Below, one piece after another: positions 18,784 to 27,297 of a stretch of 27,297 nucleotides of DNA. Origin of the DNA: Jimgerdemannia flammicorona (taxonomy: Eukaryota; Mucoromycota; Endogonomycetes; Endogonales; Endogonaceae). Both the position numbers and the translations under genes were made by a program. Below the pieces are notes generated by a model. The model was not told the origin of the DNA and did not search any database. It saw only the letters and a program-made list of their open reading frames with translations. The stretch covers positions 1 to 27,297 of the forward strand of contig RBNI01000746.1 in NCBI GenBank assembly GCA_003990745.1, given 5' to 3'. Numbering within the stretch: the stretch's first letter is position 1; each line of letters opens with the position of its first letter.

Positions 18784-19187
18784 TGTAATATTTTAGCATA
18801 GTTTATTTCTTTTCTTTGTCTTTCTTCAATATTCTATAATCTTCCAGTACTTTCTAAATACTTAGAAATCCTTTCTTGGTACCGAGCATTAACTAGTACT
18901 TATTTAGCTAGTTACTGAATATCCTGGAAACTTGTAGAACTTTATTTATCATCATTTGTCATCTTTACCAAGAACTTTCCTCTTGGTATTTTCCTTTGAT
19001 TTCTCAGATCCTTCCAGATCCTTCTTTCAGATCTTGTATAAATATCTCCTTTATTCTCATGAATAAAGTCTCAGAATATTTTCTCCCAGAAATCCTTTGA
19101 GAATACTTGAATCCTTAAGTATCTCTTCGAGCTACTTAGAACTACCAGAACTAGTTGCTTCCTCATTTAGAAACTAGAACCATTACA
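18784..19187 (+). repeat. 3' LTR of element B
   Basis: TGTAATATT to CCATTACA, 404 bp. TATAAATA is at 19037-19044 and AATAAA at 19062-19067. Followed by the duplication GATAT at 19188-19192. Confidence 0.95.
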
Positions 19188-19192
19188 GATAT

Positions 19193-20751
19193 CATCATAC
19201 TCCAATTAAGACCTCCCTCTACTACAGGCTAGTTGTATACTATGCCTCTGCCATAACCAGGTATGAGAATAAGCAAGTAGGCCAACCATCCCCTACTGCT
19301 GAACAAGAAGCAGGCCCATCTATCTAGCCAGAGACTGACATTCTCTTTGAAGGACCTAGCCAGTACAAGGACACACTATCTCATCAGGAAAGGGAGTCAG
19401 ATAAAGACTTTACAGATTACCAGTCTGATGATAGCCAACTAGGAATAGCAGGCCTAGGAATTTACCAAGGAACCACAGATCAAGAAGAACAGACCCCAGA
19501 ACCAACCCAGTTACCTATACAGAGGTTTTGTTTACCCTCTCTCACAGGACTCTTTGACCTGATATCTGGGAATCAAGTAACTCCAAATCATATAGCACTA
19601 CAACCCCACCAAGCAGAACAATCTTCAGGAGAATCTACCCCCACAGGCTCATCACCAATAGTCAATACAATAGTAGATGCCAACATTGCAGTACTGACTA
19701 CTCAGCTAGTAGCACTAGCAGGGATAGTAAGACAGATTACTGAACAGAACAAGCCAATCAAGACCAACATTCAGTGGAAAAAACAGTGACATTGAAAACT
19801 TCATCAATGCAGTTGATACAGGCTACCGAGCAAACCAATGGAATGATAACTGAGTACCCATAGGAATGCTTACCAATAACCAGAATAATACCCTTCAACA
19901 GTTGTTTGCCACATCAGCAGCACAAGTGGAAACAGTAGCCACATTCTTCACTGGAATAGCAGCCGAATTCTGGCATACTCTGGAACAATACCCAGTAATC
20001 TGGAAAGCCCACCCCCAAGTCAATGGACAAGTACCAGCCAACAATAGACCAGGTTGGGATGACTATGAAGCAGGCCCAGGACTCAAGGCCTTGCTACTGA
20101 CCAAGTTTCGAAATGTGGCCTACATATGTATAAGAAACATAGAACAAACTGTCCTAGATGAAGTTCTACAAGAATGGTGAGGAGGATCTAGAGACCTTTG
20201 CCATCAGAATGGATACCTATCTCAAAACCATTAGACTTACCTATCAGGAGAACAATTTGGCCATTAATGGTATCAGAGCCAACCACCTTTTTGCAGCCTT
20301 ACCAGACTGGCTCACCCAGAAGATCAAGGAACAAGGTCTTCCCCAAGGATGTCCCCACTACTCATGGTGCTTTGCCCAAGTACAAAGAAGAGCCCATGAA
20401 ATTCTTACTATACAAGCTCCATGAAATCAAGAACACAAAAAGGATAACCAAGATAGGAGGAATCCTACCAGGAGAAATGATCAAAGGAATAACCAAAGAT
20501 ATGATCAAAGGAATGATCAAAGGAACCAGCGAAATCCCAGAGGACCCAGACCTTCCACTGAGGATGAAAAGAAGCAGCTCCATGAAAAAGGATTGTGCTT
20601 CATCTGCAAGAAGTCAGGATATATCTCATTCAAATGCCCTGAGAAGAGAAACAGAACAGGTGAACCCAGTAACCAGAACATTACTGTCATTAGAGAAGGT
20701 CCAGGAAAGAAGAACCCTGAGAATATCATCAAAGTATAGAAGATATGATAT
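19193..20751 (+). pseudogene. gag: Element C gag, main part, with zinc knuckle
   Basis: The gag frame cut at 4238 resumes here (HHTPIKTSLYYRLVVYYASA). It then has an acidic, Gln/Pro-rich linker (ESDKDFTDYQSDDS, TTDQEEQTPEPTQLP). A first frame change near 19770 leads to the capsid core RPTFSGKNSDIENFINAVDTGYRANQW and LTNNQNNTLQQLFATSAAQ. A second near 20170 leads to NGEEDLETFAIRMDTYLKTIRL and NHLFAALPDWLTQKIKEQGLP. The end is basic (repeated NDQRN units, about 20480-20530), then a zinc knuckle CFICKKSGYISFKC with Tyr for His. The capsid-like core aligns with D gag. Stops and two indels make it non-functional. Its terminal Arg/Asn-rich tract is a likely RNA-binding tail. Confidence 0.85.
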
Positions 20752-21160
20752 AAGACTACCATCTCTACTAAGGTCCACCCAACTGATGCTGGATATGATC
20801 TCTACAGCAGCCAAGACCTCACTATTCCACCAAGTACCAATACTACAGTGTGAACAGGGATTGCAATACAAGCTCTCAAAGATACATACATCTGTCTTGC
20901 TGAGCGAAGCAGCCTAACTAAAGAGTTCAACATTGGGCTGAGAAGAGGAGTAGTTGATCAAGGATTTACTGGTGAAATCTGTATTATCTTGTAAAATTTT
21001 GGAGACACCTCATTCAAAGTCAAAGCAGACCAAAGGATTGCCCAAGCAATCATTGAAGAAATCTGTCAAGATCTCACTATTGAAGAAGTCCCCAAGCTCT
21101 CCCAGACAGACCATAGCAAGAAAGGGTTTGGATCAACCAACAAACCTCTTAGTCAAAAGG
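20752..21160 (+). other. dUTPase domain of element C
   Basis: All five motifs are readable in one frame with two stops: AGYDLYS (1), RSSL (2), GVVDQGFTGE (3), DQRIAQAIIEE (4) and KKGFGST (5). It is closer to cellular-type sequence in motif 1 (AGYDLYS) than the B copy (IGLDLQA). A long, poorly conserved linker of about 100 codons separates it from the protease. Confidence 0.92.
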
Positions 21161-24100
21161 TCACTACCATGAAGGAAGATGATGAAAACTGGTATAAGAG
21201 AATTGCAGATGGTTATGCACCATATGGACAATGCCCTCATTCTATTCGAATGTACTACATGGAACATGTTGGTGAATTGCATGCATGCCTCTCCAAAGTT
21301 TTCAAAATTCAATCTGAGAAGCACTAAGCCCAACAGACTGAGGAACTCAAACAAGACAATCCTCCTCATGAAGAATGGGGAGAAACTGACTTCAAGGAGA
21401 CTGACAGCAATTGGGACAATAATGAGGATGAAGAACTCAACACTATCAAGAAGGAGGACAGTTGCATCAAGTTCATAGGCCAAGTCTACAGACAGAATGT
21501 CAATGTCTTACTTGATAGTGGTGCTACTGGAAACTATATCAGCACCAGGACTGCCAAGAAGATTGGAGCCCAAAGCAGACCAGCCACTGAGAAAAGAAGT
21601 ATTACCTTTGGCGATGGTAAAACTGCACCATTGACCAAGATCTGTGAAGATCTCTTGCTCAAGATTGGCAAATATCAAGAGAAGTTGGATTTTAGTATTA
21701 TAGACCTCTCAGGACAAGACATTATCCTAAGAAAAGCCTGGTTGACCCAGCATAACCCAGACATCAACTGGAGAACCAATGAGGTTAACCTGACCCATGA
21801 AGGCAGAAAGATCACCCTGATACCCCAGGAAGGTACCAACCACCAAGAAATTGAAATCATCTCTGCCATTCAAATGAAGAGACTCTCTTGAAAAAAGGGA
21901 AACACCTACTTCATCTGCACAGTACAAGAAGTCACTGAAGCTACAAGTAGCCCAATTCCAACAGAAGCTCAAGAACTGTTTGAAGAATTCTAAGATGTAT
22001 TCCAAGACCCCTAAGGACTTCCACCCAAGTGCAAAATCCAACATGGAATTGATCTCATCACAGGATCTGAACCCCTATACAAGAGTATTTATCAACTGGC
22101 CCAACCTGAGCTCAAGACCCTCAAAGATGAGCTGACCAAACTACTGGCCCAAGGATACATTGAACTCAGTCACTCTCCATTTGGAGCCCCTATTCTATTT
22201 GTCAAGAAGAAGGATGGCTCTCTGCGAACGTGTATTGACTACAGAGCCCTCAACAAGATCACCATTAAGAACCAGTATGCCTTGCCTAGGATTGATGAGT
22301 TGCTACACCAAATCTTCAAGGCCAAGACCTTTTCCTTACTAGACTTGCGAAATGGCTACCGCCAGATCCTCATTGATGAGAAGGATATTGAGAAGACAGC
22401 TTTTTGAATATAGTTTAGACACTACCAGTTCCAAGTTATGCCTTTTGGACTGACTAATGCACCAGCAACATTCCAGTATCTGATGAATGATATCTTTGGA
22501 CCACTCCTCAACATCTGTATCCTTGTATATATTAATGATATACTAATCTACAGCAAAACAGTAGAGCTATACTATACCCACCTCCGACAAGTACTGACCC
22601 TTCTGCAAGAACACCAGCTCTATGCCAAGATAAGTAAGTACAAGTTCTACCAAGACCAGATTAAGTACCTAGGACACATCATCTCTACTGAAGGTATCAA
22701 TGTGGACCCCCAAAAGGTATCAGTCCTCAAGGATATTCACATCCCCACTACCCTCAAGCTACTCCAGCACTTCCTGGGTATTGCTGGTTATTACTGAAGG
22801 TTTATCTAAGAATACTCTGCTATTGTAGCCCCACTGACCAGCCTGGCCTGTAAGAGAGTGAACATCAAAACTGAATGGACCCCTGAATGTACCCTGGCTA
22901 TGAACCATCTCAAGAGACTCCTTACTGAGGCCTCAGTGCTAATTGCACCTGACCCTACCAGACCATTCATCCTGACCACAGATGCCTCTGACATTGCTAT
23001 TAGGGTAGTACTCAGCCAAGAAGATCACCCAGTGGCCTACCTTTTCCAAAAGCTCAAGCCAGCTGAGACCTAGTATACTACTCATAAGAAGGAACTCCTG
23101 GCCATTGTTACTGTACTCCAGAAATAACACCATTTTCTCCTAGGACAACTATTTGTGGCCTATACTGATCACCATGCACTGTAGTATATTTACACATAGC
23201 CCATACTGACCCACAGATAAGCCCACTAGATGGAAATCATTGTCAACTTTGATATAGAAATCAAGTATATCCCAGGCAAAACCAACTGTATGGCTGATGA
23301 TTTCTCCAGGTACATAGAAGATGAACTTATCTTCAGGGTCGAAGTAATTGGAGATCTTACCCAAATAATCAAGGATGGCTACCAGCAAGATAGTCTCCTG
23401 ATGAAATTCCTTCAATTCTACCAAGACCCTGAGGCCGAGGTCCCAGAACTCATGAGGCAAATATCCAAGAGATTTACTTACTGTGATGGACTTATCTACA
23501 GAGACCATGATAGAGTGGTTGTACTCAACAATGATACTCTGCAACTCAAGATCATGCAGGAACTCCATGATATCCTAGCAGTAGGACACTTTGGTTTCGA
23601 AAAGACCTACAATCTCCTCTCAAGAGAGTTCTACTGGCCAAAGATAACCAAGGATATCAAAAACTTTGTGGTCTCATACAAGATGTGCCAAAGGTTCAAA
23701 AGTAATAATAAGCTACTAGTAGGACTCCTGCAACCCTTGTCTATCCTGAGTCACAACTGAGATCAGATTATAATGGACTTTATTGTCCAACTCCCCAAGA
23801 CTAAGGCAGGATGGGATGCCATCATGGTATTCATGGACTGCCTAAGTAAACAAGCCCATTTTGCATCCACCAAGACCACCACTATAGTACCAGAGATTGT
23901 CAAGATTTTCCTCAATCAAGTATTTAGGCTATATGGCATGCCTAGTACTATTATATCTGACCAAGATACCAAGTTCACAAGCAACTTCTGAAAGGCATTC
24001 TTCTCTCTCCATAGAACCAAGCTGAAGTTCTCTACTACCTACCACCCTCAGACTGATGGTCAAACCAAGTGAACCAATAAGACTTTCAAACAGATACTTA

Positions 24101-24855
24101 GCATCTTCTGCTGTTACAAGCAGAATGATTGGGATAAGTATCTAGCCCATACCAAGTTTGCCTACAACAACAGTCAGCAAATCTCTGCAAATAAGACTCC
24201 ATTCTTTCTGAACCATGGTCAATACCCAAGGACTCTGAGTACTACTGTGAAATCAACAGTCCCAGTAGTCCAAGATCTGGCCAAGACCATTTCTGATCTT
24301 ATACAAATGACAAGAGATGCCTTCATAGAAGTATAAGACTACTAGACCAAGTATGCGAACTTGAAGTGAAGAGAAGTCTCCTATAACATTGGTGACATGG
24401 TCATGCTTAGAACAGACCACCTCCACCCAGATACCCTTGCACAACAATCAGCCAAGAAATCTCATGCTAGAAGAATTGAACCATTCAAGATTGTGGAAAA
24501 AGTCAGTGAAGTCATCTATAAGTTGCAACTTCCTCATAATATCTGAGTACACCCAGTATTTCATATCAGCTAATTGGTGGACTACCATGAGAACCCATTC
24601 CCTGAGTATACAGTTCCACCACTACCTCTAATTAGGATCAATTATCATGAGGAATTCGAAATTAAGGAAGTACTTGACCACAAGGTCCACAAATACCCCA
24701 AAACAGTCAAGCAGTTTTTCCTGATCAAGTGGAAGGGTTACCCCACCCATGATGCCACCTGGGAAAAAGAAGAAGCTCTGAAGAATGCATATGAAGCCCT
24801 CCAGGACTATATGGAAACACTCACTCCCCAGAAAAGGAAGGAACTGCAACTCTAA
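20752..24855 (+). pseudogene. pol: Element C pol: dUTPase, protease, RT, RNase H, integrase, chromodomain
   Basis: One frame with about 20 stops but no indel. The dUTPase (20752-21160) has HPTDAGYDLYS, ERSSLTKEF, GVVDQGFTGEI, QRIAQAIIE and KKGFGSTN. Protease has an intact VLLDSGATGNYI at about 21500-21540. RT has [16 protein letters not shown], but YIDD is YIND (Asn codon 22534-22536), a catalytic loss. RNase H has LTTDASDIAI. Integrase has SYKMC for the usual CxxC (first Cys to Tyr), intact IISDQDTKFTS, and GQTK where the catalytic Glu belongs. The chromodomain EEFEIKEVLDHKVHK...FLIKWKGYPTHDATWEKEE ends in TAA at 24853. The many catalytic changes are G-to-A or C-to-T and fit an old, decayed copy. 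Confidence 0.93.
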
Positions 24856-25210
24856 GAGTCAGAGCACATAGTGAGCAGAAGGACACTACATATTTTACCC
24901 AAGACATATTATACTAAACATTGCAGTGAAAAGGAATACTATAGATAACCAACAAGAAGATACCCAAGCAAAAGACAATCCAGTATAGTACAGCAAAACA
25001 TATTTGAATAACTCCATTTTATGCCATCTATGTCATCTCTGCTGGATGATGACAGATGCTTCATATGGAACTTAGGAAAGCTGATGGTGTCGAAACCAGT
25101 CTAAGTCCATCCACGTAACAGATATTATTACTAAGAATTATCTCAGATTATAAGAAAGTCTATTTTTGAGAGGTTTGAACTCTCAGTCATGACAATGAGA
25201 GCCCTCACTC
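24856..25210 (+). other. Tract downstream of C pol shared with D LTR
   Basis: No gene in 24856-25210. From about 24980 the sequence aligns with the minus strand of the D LTR (about 13320 down to 13100). Examples are AGCAAAACATATTTGAATAACTC against AGCAAAACGCATTTGAACAACTC, and GTCGAAACCAGTCTAAGTCCATCCAC against GTCGAAACCAATCTCAAGCCATCCAC. In D it is inside U3; here it lies outside the LTR as I have bounded it. It includes the stem-loop at 25165-25200. Confidence 0.75.
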
Positions 25211-25213
25211 TAG

Positions 25214-25340
25214 ATAAGGATGGCCAGTTCTCACAAATGCACCAAACAGACAAAAAAAAAATAAACCAAGACCTGTTAACCCTGTGTAACCACAATGAAG
25301 AGTGATGATATCTTTGAAATCAGGATTTTCTCATATAACC
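25214..25340 (+). pseudogene. Remnant of the MAS-type short ORF in element C
   Basis: ATGGCCAGTTCTCACAAATG starts a frame reading MASSHKCTKQTKKK, then stops, with further in-frame pieces down to KSDDIFEIRIF. It is homologous to the D LTR ORF start MASPHKCTSRPKKKRTK...KSDDILK. The basic run is partly a poly-A slip (nine to ten A at 25251-25261). Too decayed to be a gene now. Confidence 0.55.
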
Positions 25341-25424
25341 AGCACATGCCCTGCTTATAGCAACAGGTCACACATTTTGCTGGAAAGCATAACCAAAGGA
25401 AGTTACACCAGATAGGTGAATAAG

Positions 25425-25432
25425 TATAAATA
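25425..25432 (+). promoter_or_regulatory. Candidate promoter for the C accessory ORF
   Basis: TATAAATA lies 65 bases before the ATG at 25497, with a C/A-rich stretch between. The layout (TATA, about 65-70 bases, ATG, accessory ORF) repeats that of LTR E. Placement only. Confidence 0.45.
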
Positions 25433-25496
25433 CTCAAGGCAAGGATACCCCACAACTTTTATCCCCCTCTCCTCACAAAGAAAAGATAAGACAAGA

Positions 25497-26277
25497 ATGC
25501 CTGCTATTTACCACCAAACTGCTTGCTGGTTGATTACCTCTTTGGACATATCTAGATTGCTATCTAAGAAAGGAACCACTGCTCAGAGGCCCTTAACCTC
25601 TCCAGCCCAGATCTAGGACAGTATGTCCTTGACTGCCATGAACTTATCAAAAGGGCCTATCTTGCTACCAGCTGCCTAGAAATCTGGCATGAATATGAAA
25701 TTGGTCACCAGCTTCTCCAACATACAAATAGCCTACCCACAGACCAGGTCTCTGACTGGACTCACCTAGACAGGCACAAGCAAAGACTTGCCAAGAAGGT
25801 CCATCAAATCATATGCCATATACTCTTTGCGATCCCCAATCTCAACTACATTCAACTGAAGGACTTCCAGAACCTCTCTTTCCCCAAGGTTGATGCCCTA
25901 GAAGTCAAGGTCACCCAAGAAGCCAGCTCCTGGATTGCCCTCAAGTCTACTAACATCACGCCTCACTAGAGCTCCCTCCTGAATGACAACTCAGATCAAT
26001 GGCTCTAAGATCTCTCTGACCTCTTTGAAGGACTGCCTATCCGAATGGATATTCCCAGGCATGAGGATCAAGAACTCTACTTGGATGGCCCCAACCACAT
26101 CAGATGGAGAACCCCTACACCAGCACCCATTCCAATGCAAGAACCATTTGTAGACCTCATTGACTTCTCTATCTTGGATAGTGAGCCATTAGCAACCACT
26201 CTCCCTACTACTGAAGAAGATGGCAACAACCCTGAGGAGGATTCTCCACCTTTCTCTCCCCTGGTTCTCAATTTCTG
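25497..26277 (+). pseudogene. Accessory ORF between pol and 3' LTR of element C, unknown function
   Basis: From ATG 25497 (MPAIYHQTACWLITSL) one frame runs to 25616. The following frame from about 25568 runs to TGA 26277 with two stops, so one indel is implied. The second frame reads DLGQYVLDCHELIKRAYLATS, then WHEYEIGHQLLQHT and KVHQIICHILFAIPNLNYIQ. It ends in a Pro- and acid-rich C-terminus (PTPAPIPMQEPFVDLIDF...TEEDGNNPEEDSPP). I recognise no domain, signal peptide or membrane helix, so I do not call it env. The region YEIGHQLL and its surroundings resemble YQIGRLLE in the E U3 ORF, in the same relative place, and both start M..(E/A)IY. Homology is possible but weak. It ends 24 bases before the polypurine tract. 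Confidence 0.6.
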
Positions 26278-26300
26278 AATCAATAATAATATTGATTTCT

Positions 26301-26313
26301 AAGGAGAGAAGGA
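26301..26313 (+). other. Polypurine tract of element C
   Basis: AAGGAGAGAAGGA just before TGTAATAGAATG. The wider block TTGATT(T)CT(T)AAGGAG matches A and B, which supports this as the true LTR border. Confidence 0.8.
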
Positions 26314-26843
26314 TGTAATAGAATGAACAAGCAAGCAAATAGATGGGATGTGATGAGACGAGTGATCATATGACTCAGTGGTTATGACATCATCATATGA
26401 TTGAGTGTAACATATGAATAGTGAGTGACAAACAAATGAATAATGCAAACAACATAAAAAACAATATCCAGCTTATCCCTGACAATCAGTACTGTAGTAA
26501 CAGTTGCTACAGCAGCTGATCATTACCTAGTAATTGAGATCCTGATCACAAAGTTGTTTTTGCCAAAACTATCTAACAAAGGTCATAATAACAAATCTCA
26601 TTATAGTTACTAAATTAGTCACTCATATATACTTAGTCAGAAATCACAGACCAACTTATATAAATACCCCCCAGTTTCCATCTGAAATAAAGCAGTTTTA
26701 GTTCAGTCCTTGATACAAGAATCAAGTTCCCCCTACACACACACATTCCCCTGAGTCTTAGTAATGATATCTAAGTGACTCTAGTGTTTCTGACTAAACT
26801 CCAGAAGCCTAGCTAACTTCTGCCAGAACTGAGACCGGTATAC
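26314..26843 (+). repeat. 3' LTR of element C (right end uncertain)
   Basis: Begins TGTAATAGAATG. TATATAAATA is at 26657-26666, AATAAA at 26686-26691 and a TGACTCA motif at 26371-26377. The end is set at GTATACA (26843) only because it makes TGTA...TACA termini. There is no second LTR in the window to compare, so the true end could be tens or hundreds of bases away. Confidence 0.6.
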
Positions 26844-27297
26844 AAATCACAAAGACTTAAGTAAACCCATTGAACCTAAATTCCAAGGCAAATTCAGTCT
26901 GTGCACAGCAAAGAACAAGACCCTTGAAAGATAGGGCATACCAGAGAAGATCTTTGAAACAGAAGGCACTGCTACTATAACTACTTATAAGTGAGTGCTT
27001 CCTCAAACTGAAGGCTTCTTGGTACACATTGTGTACTAAGTCTCTAAGTAATAGTCTACTTCCCTAATTATCCAAAGGATAAGAGAGGAGTAGAAGTGAG
27101 AGTTATTATATAGTATATAGTTCAATATATTACTTAGTTATCTCTATAAACTTATATCTTTATATTTTATATTAACTCTAACTCAATATTATTTTAAGTA
27201 CTATTTAATTTATTTATATCTCATTAAAGTTAATATTTGAATAATTAGTTATATAATTAATTAATTATTTAAAATTCTTCTCTGAGTTAATAGAGTA
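26844..27297. other. Right flank, no gene seen; strongly AT-rich after 27100
   Basis: No ORF with support. Up to about 27060 the base composition resembles the elements. From about 27100 to the end it is very AT-rich with runs such as TATATAATTAATTAATTATTTAA and almost no CG. It could be the end of C's LTR, host DNA, or a heavily decayed older repeat. Confidence 0.5.

Larger units (their letters stand above)
4239..19187 (+). mobile_element. Element B: complete Ty3/gypsy chromovirus, split by insertions E and D
   Basis: Two 404-bp LTRs (4239-4642 and 18784-19187) flanked by GATAT bound this element. It has a PBS, gag, zinc knuckle, dUTPase, protease, RT, RNase H, integrase, chromodomain and polypurine tract in that order. 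Insertion E interrupts the protease-RT linker and insertion D interrupts the chromodomain. Removing 6682-8691 and 11485-18558, with one duplication copy each, leaves roughly 5.9 kb. The LTRs differ from each other almost only by C/T and G/A changes. Compared with element A, B has about twice as many stops in the same pol region. Confidence 0.95.
19193..27297 (+). mobile_element. Element C: outermost Ty3/gypsy chromovirus, right part
   Basis: From the right edge of B the interrupted gag of C continues. It is followed by dUTPase, protease, RT, RNase H, integrase and chromodomain in one frame (20158-24855), an accessory region (24856-26300), a polypurine tract and a 3' LTR from 26314. The left part is at 3857-4238. 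Its 5' LTR is not in the window, probably lying left of element A. The LTR's right edge, and so C's end, is uncertain; the last few hundred bases may be flanking DNA. Its lineage differs from A/B: gag, dUTPase and linker match D better. Confidence 0.85.

Noticed and set aside
20198..20917. 239-aa open frame across the C zinc knuckle and dUTPase
   Set aside because: It is out of frame with the gag, zinc knuckle and dUTPase motifs. Its length comes from low stop density in an A-rich region.
25251..25261. Poly-A run as the tail of a retroposed (LINE/SINE) copy
   Set aside because: It lies inside sequence homologous to D's Lys codons (PKKKRTK) with no target duplication. It is a homopolymer within the element.
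1..27297. CRISPR arrays, rRNA, bacterial operon signals or host protein genes
   Set aside because: None seen. All coding signal traces to LTR elements, and direct repeats are LTRs, target duplications or the two short tandem units.

Overview
The window contains only transposable elements and I see no host gene. It is a stack of nested Ty3/gypsy (Metaviridae) LTR retrotransposons with C-terminal chromodomains (chromoviruses). All are broken by transition-type stop codons. The chromovirus type, the initiator-tRNA-like PBS beginning TGGTAGC, and the CG-to-TG/CA decay (RIP-like or methylation-deamination-like) suggest a filamentous fungus. The species cannot be fixed from repeats alone.

Layout, outside to inside. 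Element C (+ strand) is the oldest. Its gag N-terminus is at about 3927-4238, its gag C-terminus and pol at 19193-24855, a downstream accessory ORF region at 24990-26277, and its 3' LTR starts at 26314. Element A (+ strand, 1-3856) enters from the left edge and ends in an LTR directly beside C's leader, so A probably inserted there. Element B (+ strand, 4239-19187, 404-bp LTRs, 5-bp duplication GATAT) sits inside C's gag. B's own pol is split twice: by E (6682-8691, a 2.0-kb solo LTR in minus orientation, duplication GAAGA) and by D (11485-18558, minus orientation, duplication GTTAC). A 691-bp near-perfect palindromic foldback element (12054-12744) lies inside D's 3' LTR. This gives four levels of nesting: C > B > D > foldback element.

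Coding logic. Elements B, C and D encode gag, a CCHC-type zinc knuckle, a dUTPase domain and an aspartic protease in that order. B and C, and A in its visible part, continue with reverse transcriptase, RNase H, integrase and chromodomain. D has lost RT, RNase H and integrase, and joins the RT-proximal linker directly to a chromodomain stub. It is a gag-dUTPase-protease element that would need its replication enzymes in trans.

Most unusual content. The long LTRs of D and E carry coding sequence in U3. E's U3 holds a 365-codon ORF of unknown function with its own TATA box and duplicated TGACTCA motifs. D's U3 holds a short ORF that shares its N-terminal half and a leader stem-loop with element C, and its C-terminus with the E ORF. 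C has a possibly related ORF between pol and its 3' LTR, also behind a TATAAATA. A retroelement accessory gene moving between a pol-downstream position and U3, together with gag-dUTPase-protease order, is the best candidate here for something undescribed.
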